A stretch of DNA of 5,381 nucleotides, taken from NCBI GenBank assembly GCA_016202725.1, contig JACQOD010000091.1, forward strand, positions 1-5,381. The letters are read 5' to 3'. Position numbers and translations under genes: made by a program. This DNA comes from Candidatus Aenigmatarchaeota archaeon (GTDB lineage Archaea; Aenigmatarchaeota; Aenigmatarchaeia; QMZP01). The notes beneath the pieces are model-generated. The model searched no databases and was not told the origin of the DNA. It saw only the letters and a program-made list of their open reading frames with translations. Positions 1 through 4,732 of the stretch are shown here, one piece after another (positions within the stretch are counted from its first letter, which is position 1; each line of letters opens with the position of its first letter).

Positions 1-62
1 ACGAGGAAGAGAGAAAGGTCATCTTCCTCGACTTCGATCACCACGATCGCATTTACCGCTAA
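1..62 (+). CDS. C-terminal end of an unidentified protein (5' truncated by window)
   Basis: Reading from base 3, a plus-strand frame encodes 19 residues ending VIFLDFDHHDRIYR and then TAA at 60-62. The codons are mostly C/G-ending like the neighbouring genes, and the peptide looks like ordinary protein. Only the tail is in the window, so no family can be named. The best support that this is a real gene end is its stop codon: TAA is also the target-site duplication of the MITE-like element that follows. If the element is removed, this gene and the small minus-strand gene at 225-326 converge and share the four bases CTAA. The opposite strand here is also open and protein-like, so the strand is probable rather than certain. 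Confidence 0.5.
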   Translation, partial: EEERKVIFLDFDHHDRIYR

Positions 63-77
63 GAGCCCGTCCCAAAA
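63..77 (+). repeat. Left terminal inverted repeat of the MITE-like element
   Basis: GAGCCCGTCCCAAAA. It pairs with 211-225 with mismatches at three positions and follows directly after TAA at 60-62. Confidence 0.65.
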
Positions 78-210
78 CGCACTGGACGACTTCCGTCAGT
101 GCGGGGGTTGGAGGAGCTGGCAAGCCGGCCCCTGCGCACGCTACCGGTTCCGCACGATCGCCATCCGGCGGGTGGATGCCTGCACGCCGCGGCTCATCGC
201 GGAGGAGGGG

Positions 211-225
211 TTTCGGGATAGGCTC
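211..225 (-). repeat. Right terminal inverted repeat of the MITE-like element
   Basis: Read on the minus strand it is GAGCCTATCCCGAAA, matching the left end at 12 of 15 positions. It is followed by the second TAA copy at 226-228. Confidence 0.65.
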
Positions 226-326
226 TAAGGCCCCACGGGGAAGAGCAGGAAGAACAGCCACGTCGTGAACACGAAGACTGCCAGTCCCAGGATGAAATAG
301 AACTTGTTCCCGATCGCCAGGCCCAT
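225..326 (-). CDS. Small single-helix membrane protein, 33 residues
   Basis: ATG at 326-324 opens a short frame ending in TAG at 227-225. The peptide starts MGLAIGNK, runs through a strongly hydrophobic stretch (about residues 9-29, rich in F, L, V, with one W) and ends FPVGP. This is a single transmembrane helix with almost no soluble part. It lies 33 bases downstream of the geranylgeranyl reductase on the same strand, so the two are probably co-transcribed. A weak GAAGG lies only one base before the ATG, so the start is not well supported by a ribosome site. The frame is the same as that of the reductase: after the reductase TGA it stays open through eleven codons to this ATG. It could therefore be a stand-alone microprotein or, less likely, a readthrough membrane tail. 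I do not recognise a family. Confidence 0.5.
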   Translation of the reverse strand: MGLAIGNKFYFILGLAVFVFTTWLFFLLFPVGP

Positions 327-359
327 GCCTTCTTTTGGGCGCAGCCCTTCAAGAACCTT

Positions 360-1409
360 TCACCACGAATACTTGTTGGCGTAGCTGCTGGCCTTCATGA
401 GCGTGCGCATCTTGCGGGGGTGGGTCAATCCCCCCACGACGATCTTGAGCTTGGTTGCCCGGTCCAGGTGGGCGAGGTCCCTGCCGTTGAGCATGGCCCC
501 CGCCTTGTCCAAAGAGGAGTTGTCGATCTCCCGGAAATACCGCAGAGCTTCCCGGTACTCCGGCGCCATGACCGGGTGGCTGAAGACCCGCTGCTGGTAC
601 TCCCCCACCTTGTCCCGCAGGACGCAGTCCACCAGGATCTCGGCCACGTGGATGCAGGCTGCCATCCCCCCCTTGGTGAGGGGGTTGGTGACGCCTGCCG
701 CGTCCCCGGTGAGGACCAGGTTGCCCTCCTGGATCTTGGTCCCGAAGAAGGGGATGTTGTAGGCCTCCTTCTTGAGGATCTCCAGGTCCGGCAAGGCCCG
801 GTCGGCGATGAATTTCTCCAGGTCCTTCTGGCGACCCAGTAGGCCCACGTTCAGGGTCTTCCCCTTGGCGAAGATCCAGGAATACTCGGGGGAGTAGCGC
901 TTGTCGATGAAGAACTCCATCCCGTCGAAGGCGTAGCTGGAGCGCACGCGGTACTGCACCCCGCCGATGTGCTCCATCCTGTTCCCCACGGCCTTCCCCA
1001 CCAGGGAGAAGGGCCCGTCCGCCCCGATGATGAGGTCGGCCTTGAGGTCGGCGACCCGCTCCACCTTGGTCCCCAGCCTGAGCTCTCCCCCCCGCTGCTC
1101 GAACTCCGCGGCCATGGCCCTGAACCAGGACGTGCGGTCCATGGTGTAGCATTTCTTCTGCGCGTAGGCCCTGGTCCCGTTCGGGAAGATGAACGTGGCG
1201 TGGGAGAACTCCTGGGGGGCGTAGGCGCTCCAGTCCTGAAAGGGCACCCTGGCGAGCGCGTCCGCGGACAGGCCCTCGCCGCAGAGGGTGGAGACGATTT
1301 CCTGCTGCTTGTCCAGGATGGTGGGCGTGAACCCTGCTTCCAGCAGTTTCAGGCCAGTGATCAAGCCCGCAGGCCCCGCCCCCACGATGGTGATGTCCCT
1401 GACGGCCAT
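360..1409 (-). CDS. Geranylgeranyl reductase family FAD-dependent oxidoreductase
   Basis: The 349-residue protein has the signatures of the geranylgeranyl reductase flavoprotein family, which in archaea saturates the isoprenoid chains of membrane ether lipids. The N-terminal FAD-binding Rossmann motif is GAGPAG (residues 10-15). CGEGLS (43-48) contains a cysteine where archaeal family members have a functional one. DRTSWFR (91-97) resembles the family's DRxxF segment. GADGPFS (129-135) and GDAAGVTNPLTKGG (235-248) are the second and third FAD/substrate motifs. YSWIFAKG (176-183) corresponds to the GWIFPK-like strand. I chose ATG at 1409 because the Rossmann strand begins four residues later and a box A lies about 26 bases upstream. 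The frame also runs back to 1472, but those 21 codons cross the promoter and look random. The exact substrate (lipid, quinone or other prenyl chain) cannot be told from sequence. Confidence 0.9.
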   Translation of the reverse strand: MAVRDITIVGAGPAGLITGLKLLEAGFTPTILDKQQEIVSTLCGEGLSADALARVPFQDWSAYAPQEFSHATFIFPNGTRAYAQKKCYTMDRTSWFRAMAAEFEQRGGELRLGTKVERVADLKADLIIGADGPFSLVGKAVGNRMEHIGGVQYRVRSSYAFDGMEFFIDKRYSPEYSWIFAKGKTLNVGLLGRQKDLEKFIADRALPDLEILKKEAYNIPFFGTKIQEGNLVLTGDAAGVTNPLTKGGMAACIHVAEILVDCVLRDKVGEYQQRVFSHPVMAPEYREALRYFREIDNSSLDKAGAMLNGRDLAHLDRATKLKIVVGGLTHPRKMRTLMKASSYANKYSW

Positions 1410-1430
1410 GCCTCTTCCTTCCCCGCCGCG

Positions 1431-1440
1431 CCTTAAAAAG
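1431..1440 (-). promoter_or_regulatory. Box A (TATA-like) promoter of the geranylgeranyl reductase gene
   Basis: On the minus strand this reads CTTTTTAAGG. Its centre is about 26 bases before the ATG at 1409, so transcription would begin at or next to the start codon (leaderless). This spacing recurs at other genes in the window. Confidence 0.6.
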
Positions 1441-1469
1441 CCCTCCAGGCTTGCTGCCTCCCGGTTACG

Positions 1470-1478
1470 CATAAATAC
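1470..1478 (+). promoter_or_regulatory. Box A (TATA-like) promoter of the 1499-2131 gene
   Basis: CATAAATAC, with its core centred about 25 bases before the ATG at 1499, which predicts a leaderless transcript. It sits back to back with the promoter of the divergent reductase gene; the two boxes are about 30 bases apart. Confidence 0.6.
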
Positions 1479-1498
1479 CCGGGGAAGAAAGAAGGGGC

Positions 1499-2131
1499 AT
1501 GTTCGATGCGGAACGCGCCCGCGCGCTCGGCCTGGAAGCAGCTGAGATTGACCTGCTGGCCTCCCACCCCACGCCCGAGTCGTTCCAGCATTTCCTGCTC
1601 ACCCTCCCCTACGACAAGGATGCCTACTTCGCATCATTCCGGCAGATGCTGCGCCGGGCACGGGCGGACTGCTTCGCGGGCGCGCTCGCCGGGGCGGCCT
1701 GGATATCCCTGCACAGCCATGGCCCTCCCCTCCTCATCCACATGGAAGCCGCGGACATCGACCACAATCTCGCCCTCTACGAACGGGAGGGCAGGTACGG
1801 CACCCTGGGCGCGTCCCGCTCCCGCTCCCTCACCGGCAAGCTCCCCGTCTTCCCCTCTCTGAGGGAACTGGTGCTGTCCTACTACCAGGACTACAATGAC
1901 ACCGATCCCGACCCCACGGTCCTGACCCTCCGGGGCTACAGCGACCCGGTCGACCTCCGGCAGTTCGGGAACCGCTGGCTGACCGCGGAGGACAACCTGA
2001 CCGATATCGAGGACCACCTCTGGTCCCTCCGGTTCCACAAGCTCTTCCCGGACCGTCCCGGCCTGTATGCCCGCTTCCCCCAGGAGGACGGGTTTTACTT
2101 GGCGCCCAGGCACCTCGTTGAGAACCCGTGA
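1499..2131 (+). CDS. Uncharacterised protein, possibly transglutaminase-like fold
   Basis: The protein has 210 residues, no signal peptide and no membrane helix. The centre has a conserved-looking pattern. Cys58 starts a small-residue helix (DCFAGALAGAAW) and GPPLLIHME (75-83) follows. Next come the acidic-His motif DIDHNLALY (86-94) and GRYGTLGASRS (98-108), then a Leu/Tyr-rich segment (SLRELVLSYYQDYND, 120-134). A Cys followed by His in a strand resembles the Cys-His-Asp arrangement of transglutaminase/papain-like proteins, and from memory similar sequences occur as unnamed bacterial proteins. That fold assignment is inference, and no activity should be assumed. The start is fixed by a box A about 25 bases upstream. 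The gene diverges from the geranylgeranyl reductase and ends one base before the 3' end of the convergent tRNA-Met gene. Confidence 0.8.
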   Translation: MFDAERARALGLEAAEIDLLASHPTPESFQHFLLTLPYDKDAYFASFRQMLRRARADCFAGALAGAAWISLHSHGPPLLIHMEAADIDHNLALYEREGRYGTLGASRSRSLTGKLPVFPSLRELVLSYYQDYNDTDPDPTVLTLRGYSDPVDLRQFGNRWLTAEDNLTDIEDHLWSLRFHKLFPDRPGLYARFPQEDGFYLAPRHLVENP

Positions 2132-2132
2132 A

Positions 2133-2244
2133 TGCCGGTGGTGAGGATCGAACTCACGACCTCTGCGTTCCTCCATCATCCCGAGGGTCAGACCTCATAA
2201 CGGGTCGTTATGAGCGCAGCGCTCTCCCACTGAGCCACACCGGC
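2133..2244 (-). tRNA. tRNA-Met(CAU), elongator type, with a 40-nt intron
   Basis: The acceptor arm is GCCGGTG/CACCGGC with discriminator A. The D stem is GCTC/GAGC, and the anticodon stem CTGCG (2219-2215) pairs with CGCAG (2167-2163). The loop is CTCATA plus A, giving anticodon CAT. The T arm contains GTTCGATCC and no CCA is encoded. G1-C72 and the start GCCGG..TGGCTCA match archaeal elongator tRNA-Met rather than the initiator, which has A1-U72. A CAU tRNA for Ile (lysidine/agmatidine-type) cannot be fully excluded. The intron lies between positions 37 and 38. The gene is convergent with the gene ending at 2131 and starts 26 bases after the PAP2 stop codon. Confidence 0.93.
2169..2208 (-). 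other. tRNA-Met intron (position 37/38)
   Basis: These are 40 bases between A37 (2209) and A38 (2168). The bulge-helix-bulge is imperfect. CUC (32-34) pairs with GAG at 2173-2171, and the 3' bulge is GA|A. A35 must skip one G to pair with U (2175). An intron stem CGACCCG/CGGGATG (2207-2201 with 2183-2177) has one A-A mismatch and one G-U pair. Boundaries are set by the anticodon stem and the canonical site. Confidence 0.8.
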
Positions 2245-2269
2245 GTTGCCCTATTCTTCCCCGGGAGGG

Positions 2270-2278
2270 CTTAAAAGG
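2270..2278 (-). promoter_or_regulatory. Box A promoter of tRNA-Met, overlapping the PAP2 stop codon
   Basis: The minus-strand CCTTTTAAG is centred about 30 bases before the tRNA 5' end, placing the start a few bases ahead of the mature tRNA. The TAA inside it is the stop codon of the PAP2 gene (2273-2271). Confidence 0.6.
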
Positions 2279-2888
2279 CCTTCTTCCCTCCCTTGCCGGT
2301 TCCCCGCAAGGCAGGTCCCCAGGTCTTCCTGGTCCAGAAGATCGCCAGGGCCAGGGCGATCCCTCCGGCCACATCCACGATTGCATGCTGCCTGATGAAG
2401 ACCGTGGAGAGCGCGACCAGGGCGGTGAGGGGCGCCAGGAGCATGCCTGCCCGGGGGCGGCGCTCGGCAATGAAGAGGGTGGCCAGTAGGCTCATGGACA
2501 CGTGCAGGGAGGGGTAGACATTCAGAGGCCTGTCTCCTGCATAGAACAGGGAGACCGCCCAGGTCCAGAGGTCCGTCACCTCGACCTCCGGGCGGAGGAC
2601 CGAGGTCTGGAAGACGAGGTAGACCAGCAGGGAGATCCCCAGGCAGAGGATCATCCCCGCGGCCATCCGCGGATAGCTATCATCCTTCCAGAGGAGCAGG
2701 AAGGGCAGCAGGACCAGGGGAACGTAGAGGGCGTACGGGATCACGAAGATGGGAAGGAAGGGTACCAGGCTGTCCACCCAGGTCGTGACCACGACCCCCG
2801 TGGGTCGCAGCCATTGGATGGCCGCGTACCCCAGCGAGTTCAGCAGGACAGCAGCCAGCAGGAGGCCAAACTTCTGCGCGCGGTCCAT
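2271..2888 (-). CDS. PAP2 superfamily membrane phosphatase/phosphotransferase
   Basis: This is a 205-residue integral membrane protein with about six hydrophobic helices (roughly residues 5-24, 42-66, 75-97, 128-141, 148-165 and 170-186). The PAP2 catalytic signature is visible. GDRPLNVYPSLH (118-129) holds the PSxH motif with Leu in place of the usual Gly, and STVFIRQHAIVD (161-172) is the final motif, with Arg166, His168 and Asp172. PSLH with IRQHxxxD is typical of the PAP2_3/inositol-phosphotransferase-like branch. The family removes or transfers phosphate on lipid head groups or polyprenyl phosphates. The substrate here is unknown; a prenyl-lipid role is inference from the family and the nearby geranylgeranyl reductase. 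A basic tail (RGTGKGGKK) probably faces the cytoplasm. The ATG lies only 4 bases after the tRNA-Arg 3' end, and I see no box A or ribosome site between them. Confidence 0.85.
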   Translation of the reverse strand: MDRAQKFGLLLAAVLLNSLGYAAIQWLRPTGVVVTTWVDSLVPFLPIFVIPYALYVPLVLLPFLLLWKDDSYPRMAAGMILCLGISLLVYLVFQTSVLRPEVEVTDLWTWAVSLFYAGDRPLNVYPSLHVSMSLLATLFIAERRPRAGMLLAPLTALVALSTVFIRQHAIVDVAGGIALALAIFWTRKTWGPALRGTGKGGKKAF

Positions 2889-2892
2889 GGCA

Positions 2893-2990
2893 TGGGCCTG
2901 CGAGGATTCGAACCCCGATTGCCCGGTTCCTTCCCCTGCCCGCAGGCAGCAGACCGAAGCCGGGTACTCTATCCATTAAGTTACAGGCCC
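2893..2990 (-). tRNA. tRNA-Arg(UCG) with a 26-nt intron
   Basis: The acceptor arm is GGGCCTG/CAGGCCC with discriminator A (2893). The D stem ACTT/GAGT includes one T-G pair and the D loop has GG. The anticodon stem CCCGG (2964-2960) pairs with CCGGG (2926-2922), and the loop CTTCGG plus A gives anticodon TCG, reading CGA (and perhaps CGG) Arg codons. The T arm has GGTTCGAATCC and CCA is not encoded. The intron lies between 37 and 38. The PAP2 start codon begins 4 bases after the tRNA 3' end, so a shared precursor is likely. Confidence 0.95.
2928..2953 (-). other. tRNA-Arg intron with canonical bulge-helix-bulge
   Basis: These are 26 bases between G37 (2954) and A38 (2927). Exon CUUC (32-35) pairs perfectly with intron GAAG at the 3' side, giving the 4-bp central helix. 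The two 3-nt bulges are GG|U and GA|A. The intron closes with CUGCC/GGCAG around a UGCG loop. This fits the strict archaeal splicing-endonuclease motif. Confidence 0.93.
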
Positions 2991-3016
2991 TGTCATCTTA
3001 CATGAGGGGGGCAGCC

Positions 3017-3024
3017 TTAATAAA
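3017..3024 (-). promoter_or_regulatory. Box A promoter of tRNA-Arg (and probably of PAP2)
   Basis: The minus-strand TTTATTAA is centred about 30 bases before the tRNA-Arg 5' end. It lies just after the TAG stop of the ACT-domain gene (3029-3027). It sits inside the short palindrome AGCCTT-AATA-AAGGCT (3013-3028), which could affect transcription from upstream; that last point is inference. Confidence 0.6.
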
Positions 3025-3026
3025 GG

Positions 3027-3455
3027 CTACCTGCGCCGCGTTTTCTTGGGCGCTGCAGCCTTCCCGGCGATTGGAAATCCCGCGGATCGCAGGGCAGCGA
3101 CTGCCTGCTCCGTTGCCTCTTCGCGGACGAGGATGTAATCCTTGGAGAAAGTGGAAACGACGAGGACGTTCAACCCTTCGTCAGCGATGGTCTTGGTGAT
3201 CTTGGCGAGAAAGCCCTTGGCGATGAAGGGTGCGCTCACCCGGACCTCGAGGAGGGCAAACCATTTTTCCACCTTTTGATGGGGGGTGCGAGGGACATGT
3301 TCCTCGCGGGTGATGACGGTTGTCTCGTCCTCGTCTTGCGCAATCATGAAATGGTTCTTGAGGGATCTGCCTTTCCCTTGGAGATAAGCATACCGGCCCG
3401 GATGCACCACAACCCTGCTCGTGCGGATGAGCTTATCCAAGGAGGCGGTGTCCAT
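3027..3455 (-). CDS. ACT-domain protein (COG3603/CASTOR-like ACT type)
   Basis: The protein has 142 residues and is soluble. The second half (about 64-128) is a clear ACT domain. WFALLEVRVSAPF is followed by GFLAKITKTIADEGLNVLVVSTFSKDYILVREE, with the small-molecule-sensing loop around GFLAKI and the STxxxDYILV strand typical of the stand-alone ACT proteins. The first half (about 13-60: RVVVHPGRYAYLQGK and FMIAQDEDETTVITREE) fits the partner domain of this two-part family. ACT domains usually bind amino acids or similar ligands and act in regulation; the ligand is unknown. A basic tail (KKTRRR) closes the protein. A box A about 26 bases before the ATG predicts a leaderless message. Confidence 0.8.
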   Translation of the reverse strand: MDTASLDKLIRTSRVVVHPGRYAYLQGKGRSLKNHFMIAQDEDETTVITREEHVPRTPHQKVEKWFALLEVRVSAPFIAKGFLAKITKTIADEGLNVLVVSTFSKDYILVREEATEQAVAALRSAGFPIAGKAAAPKKTRRR

Positions 3456-3475
3456 AAGATCCTTCCCTTCCTTTT

Positions 3476-3483
3476 CTTAAAAG
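3476..3483 (-). promoter_or_regulatory. Box A promoter of the ACT-domain gene
   Basis: The minus-strand CTTTTAAG is centred about 26 bases before the ATG at 3455. Its upstream half overlaps the 8-bp direct repeat AAAGGTTT (3480-3487) that flanks the neighbouring palindromic element. Confidence 0.6.
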
Positions 3484-3487
3484 GTTT

Positions 3488-3591
3488 GTGCGTGTGTAGC
3501 TGCCAGACGCATGCTATCGGTTTCCAACAAGGGGAGAACAATGAAATCAGGAGCAAGAGCACCTGCGGCGGGCAATGGGCTACACACATAC
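3488..3591. mobile_element. 104-bp imperfect palindromic element, possible MITE
   Basis: The ends are inverted repeats GTGCGTGTGTAGC (3488-3500) and GCTACACACATAC (3579-3591), matching at 11 of 13 positions. Pairing continues inward with small bulges (TGCC, CGCA and TGCT blocks recur on both arms), so almost the whole element folds to one long hairpin with a loop near 3520-3550. AAAGGTTT occurs directly on both sides (3480-3487 and 3592-3599), which fits an 8-bp target duplication. There is no gene inside. It fills most of the space between the methyltransferase stop and the ACT-gene promoter. It could instead be a hairpin RNA gene or a regulatory structure; the direct repeats favour an insertion. 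Confidence 0.45.
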
Positions 3592-3611
3592 AAAGGTTTC
3601 ATAACGACTTT

Positions 3612-4712
3612 TTACGAGCGTTCGCGCGGCTTCTCCAGGATGAGCAGGCTCTCCCGCAAGACCCCCCGCTGGATGCTCCGGTGCTGGAGCGCGAACCGCT
3701 TGTTCAGGACGAGAATTTCCGGGACATGGAAGCCTATCCCTTCCGCCGCGCGGGCGAGCAGGAGGTCGCTCTCGACGATCCTATCCTCTTGGGGAAAGTA
3801 GCTGCTGGCCACGACGACGGCTGCCCTGCCCCCGGGCCGGAGGACCCGGTGCATCTCCTGCAGGGCCCTGCCCATGTCCTGGAAATAATCCTGCTCTGCG
3901 CTTGCCCCGACGTACTGCTGCCCCTCCACCCCCCAGCCGAGCATCCACTCCTCCAGGCGGTAGACCCGGCCATAATCCACCTGGTTGAGGTAGGGGGGAG
4001 AGGTGATTGCTGCTGCAAAGGAATTGTCCGCGAACTCCAGGGTGCGCGCATCGCCCCGGCCCACCATAATCTTCCCGGCCCCAGCGGGGGCCGTTTCCAT
4101 GTCCTTTATCATGTCCTTCACCCGCCGCTGGTAGAACTTCCGGAAGGGGGGGACAGGATGCTTCCTGACCTTCAGCATGGTGCCGTCCTTCCAGGCGTAG
4201 GAACACTGGATGCCGGCGGTGATCAGGCCCAGCAGGAAGAATCCCTTGACCTGCGGGTCTGCAATCTCCTCCACTTCTTCCCGGAAGAAGATGATGTCCT
4301 GGAGGAGGGGCTTGGCGAAGAAGCGCGCATGCTCCCCCTTGGGGACTGGGCCGGCCCGGAAGGGCTGGCGGAACAGCTCCTCGGCCTGCTCCCTGAGTTC
4401 GCCGGGCTGGTAGTCGGCGGTCTTCACGATGCTGGCCAGGACCGCCATCCCCAGGGAGTCCACGCCGACCGCATTGACTCCCCGCTGCTTGCAGGCCAGC
4501 AGGGTAGTCCCGCTGCCGCAGAAGGGGTCCAGGACCTTCTCCCCGGGCGCGACCCTGAATAGGTCCAGCAGCTGCCAGACCAGATCCCTCGCAAAGCCCT
4601 CCTTGTAGTAGAACCAGTTGTAGACGGGCAGGCGCTTGTTCGGCACGAAGGTGGCCAGTTCCCCCCAGGAGGGCTGGTCCCGCAGGAGGGCCTGGTACTT
4701 CCGCAGCTCCAT
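3612..4712 (-). CDS. SAM-dependent amino-methyltransferase, DNA N4/N6 methylase family
   Basis: The protein has 366 residues. KVLDPFCGSGTTLLA (59-73) is the S-adenosylmethionine-binding motif I, AVGVDS (81-86) is motif II, and GDART (220-224) fits motif III. TSPPY (237-241) is the catalytic motif IV, in the S/T-PPY form associated with cytosine-N4 methylases. HRVLRPGGRAAVV (288-300) and ESLLILEK (354-361) are later core strands. About 130 residues between the AdoMet motifs and the catalytic motif could hold the recognition domain, so the order is I, recognition, IV. The family exocyclically methylates DNA bases; the target sequence is unknown, and an RNA substrate cannot be excluded because TRM11/COG1041 enzymes share DPFCGSGT. 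No restriction endonuclease is in the window, so it looks like an orphan. The start has a candidate box A about 25 bases upstream. Confidence 0.85.
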   Translation of the reverse strand: MELRKYQALLRDQPSWGELATFVPNKRLPVYNWFYYKEGFARDLVWQLLDLFRVAPGEKVLDPFCGSGTTLLACKQRGVNAVGVDSLGMAVLASIVKTADYQPGELREQAEELFRQPFRAGPVPKGEHARFFAKPLLQDIIFFREEVEEIADPQVKGFFLLGLITAGIQCSYAWKDGTMLKVRKHPVPPFRKFYQRRVKDMIKDMETAPAGAGKIMVGRGDARTLEFADNSFAAAITSPPYLNQVDYGRVYRLEEWMLGWGVEGQQYVGASAEQDYFQDMGRALQEMHRVLRPGGRAAVVVASSYFPQEDRIVESDLLLARAAEGIGFHVPEILVLNKRFALQHRSIQRGVLRESLLILEKPRERS

Positions 4713-4732
4713 GCCTCTTTTAGGGATTCATC

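Larger units (their letters stand above)
63..225. mobile_element. 163-bp MITE-like non-autonomous element
   Basis: The ends are imperfect 15-bp terminal inverted repeats: GAGCCCGTCCCAAAA at 63-77, and the reverse complement GAGCCTATCCCGAAA at 211-225 (12 of 15 match). Direct TAA copies at 60-62 and 226-228 look like a 3-bp target duplication. The inside holds no convincing gene, but it has hairpins, such as CGCACT/AGTGCG at 78-103 with an inner GACG/CGTC stem, and a CCGCG/CGCGG stem near the right end. GAGCC-starting ends with a TNA duplication recall IS5-type DDE elements; that link is from memory and no transposase is present to confirm it. The alternative is a structured RNA closed by the same end pairing. 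The duplicated TAA and the clean join of the two flanking gene ends favour a transposed element. Confidence 0.65.

Noticed and set aside
1..60. Minus-strand protein-like frame reading NAIVVIEVEEDDLSLFL
   Set aside because: It looks plausible, but it has no ATG, and any start would lie in or next to the inserted element. The plus-strand end fits the reconstructed convergent gene pair better. Not fully excluded.
63..225. Structured non-coding RNA closed by a 16-bp end helix
   Set aside because: G-U pairs do not favour one strand consistently, I see no SRP, RNase P or 5S signatures, and the TAA duplication points to an insertion.
1..228. Plus-strand frame 1 open from the edge to 228
   Set aside because: It opens with a run of Ser/Thr, crosses the inserted element and has no sensible protein character. 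Frame 3, ending at 62, is better.
19..261. 80-codon minus-strand frame across the left end
   Set aside because: It runs through the whole MITE-like element and both duplications, is Pro/Arg/Ala-rich like GC-driven shadow frames, and conflicts with the 225-326 gene.
349..1152. Long minus-strand frame inside the reductase gene
   Set aside because: Gly/Arg/Pro-rich shadow in another frame of the reductase.
1410..1472. N-terminal extension of the reductase to 1472
   Set aside because: The extra 21 codons overlap both promoters, and the Rossmann motif needs the start at 1409.
3276..4562. Long plus-strand frame of 428 codons opposite the methyltransferase
   Set aside because: It is antisense to a protein with clear catalytic motifs and has low-complexity Leu/Pro/Gly/His character, a GC-rich shadow.
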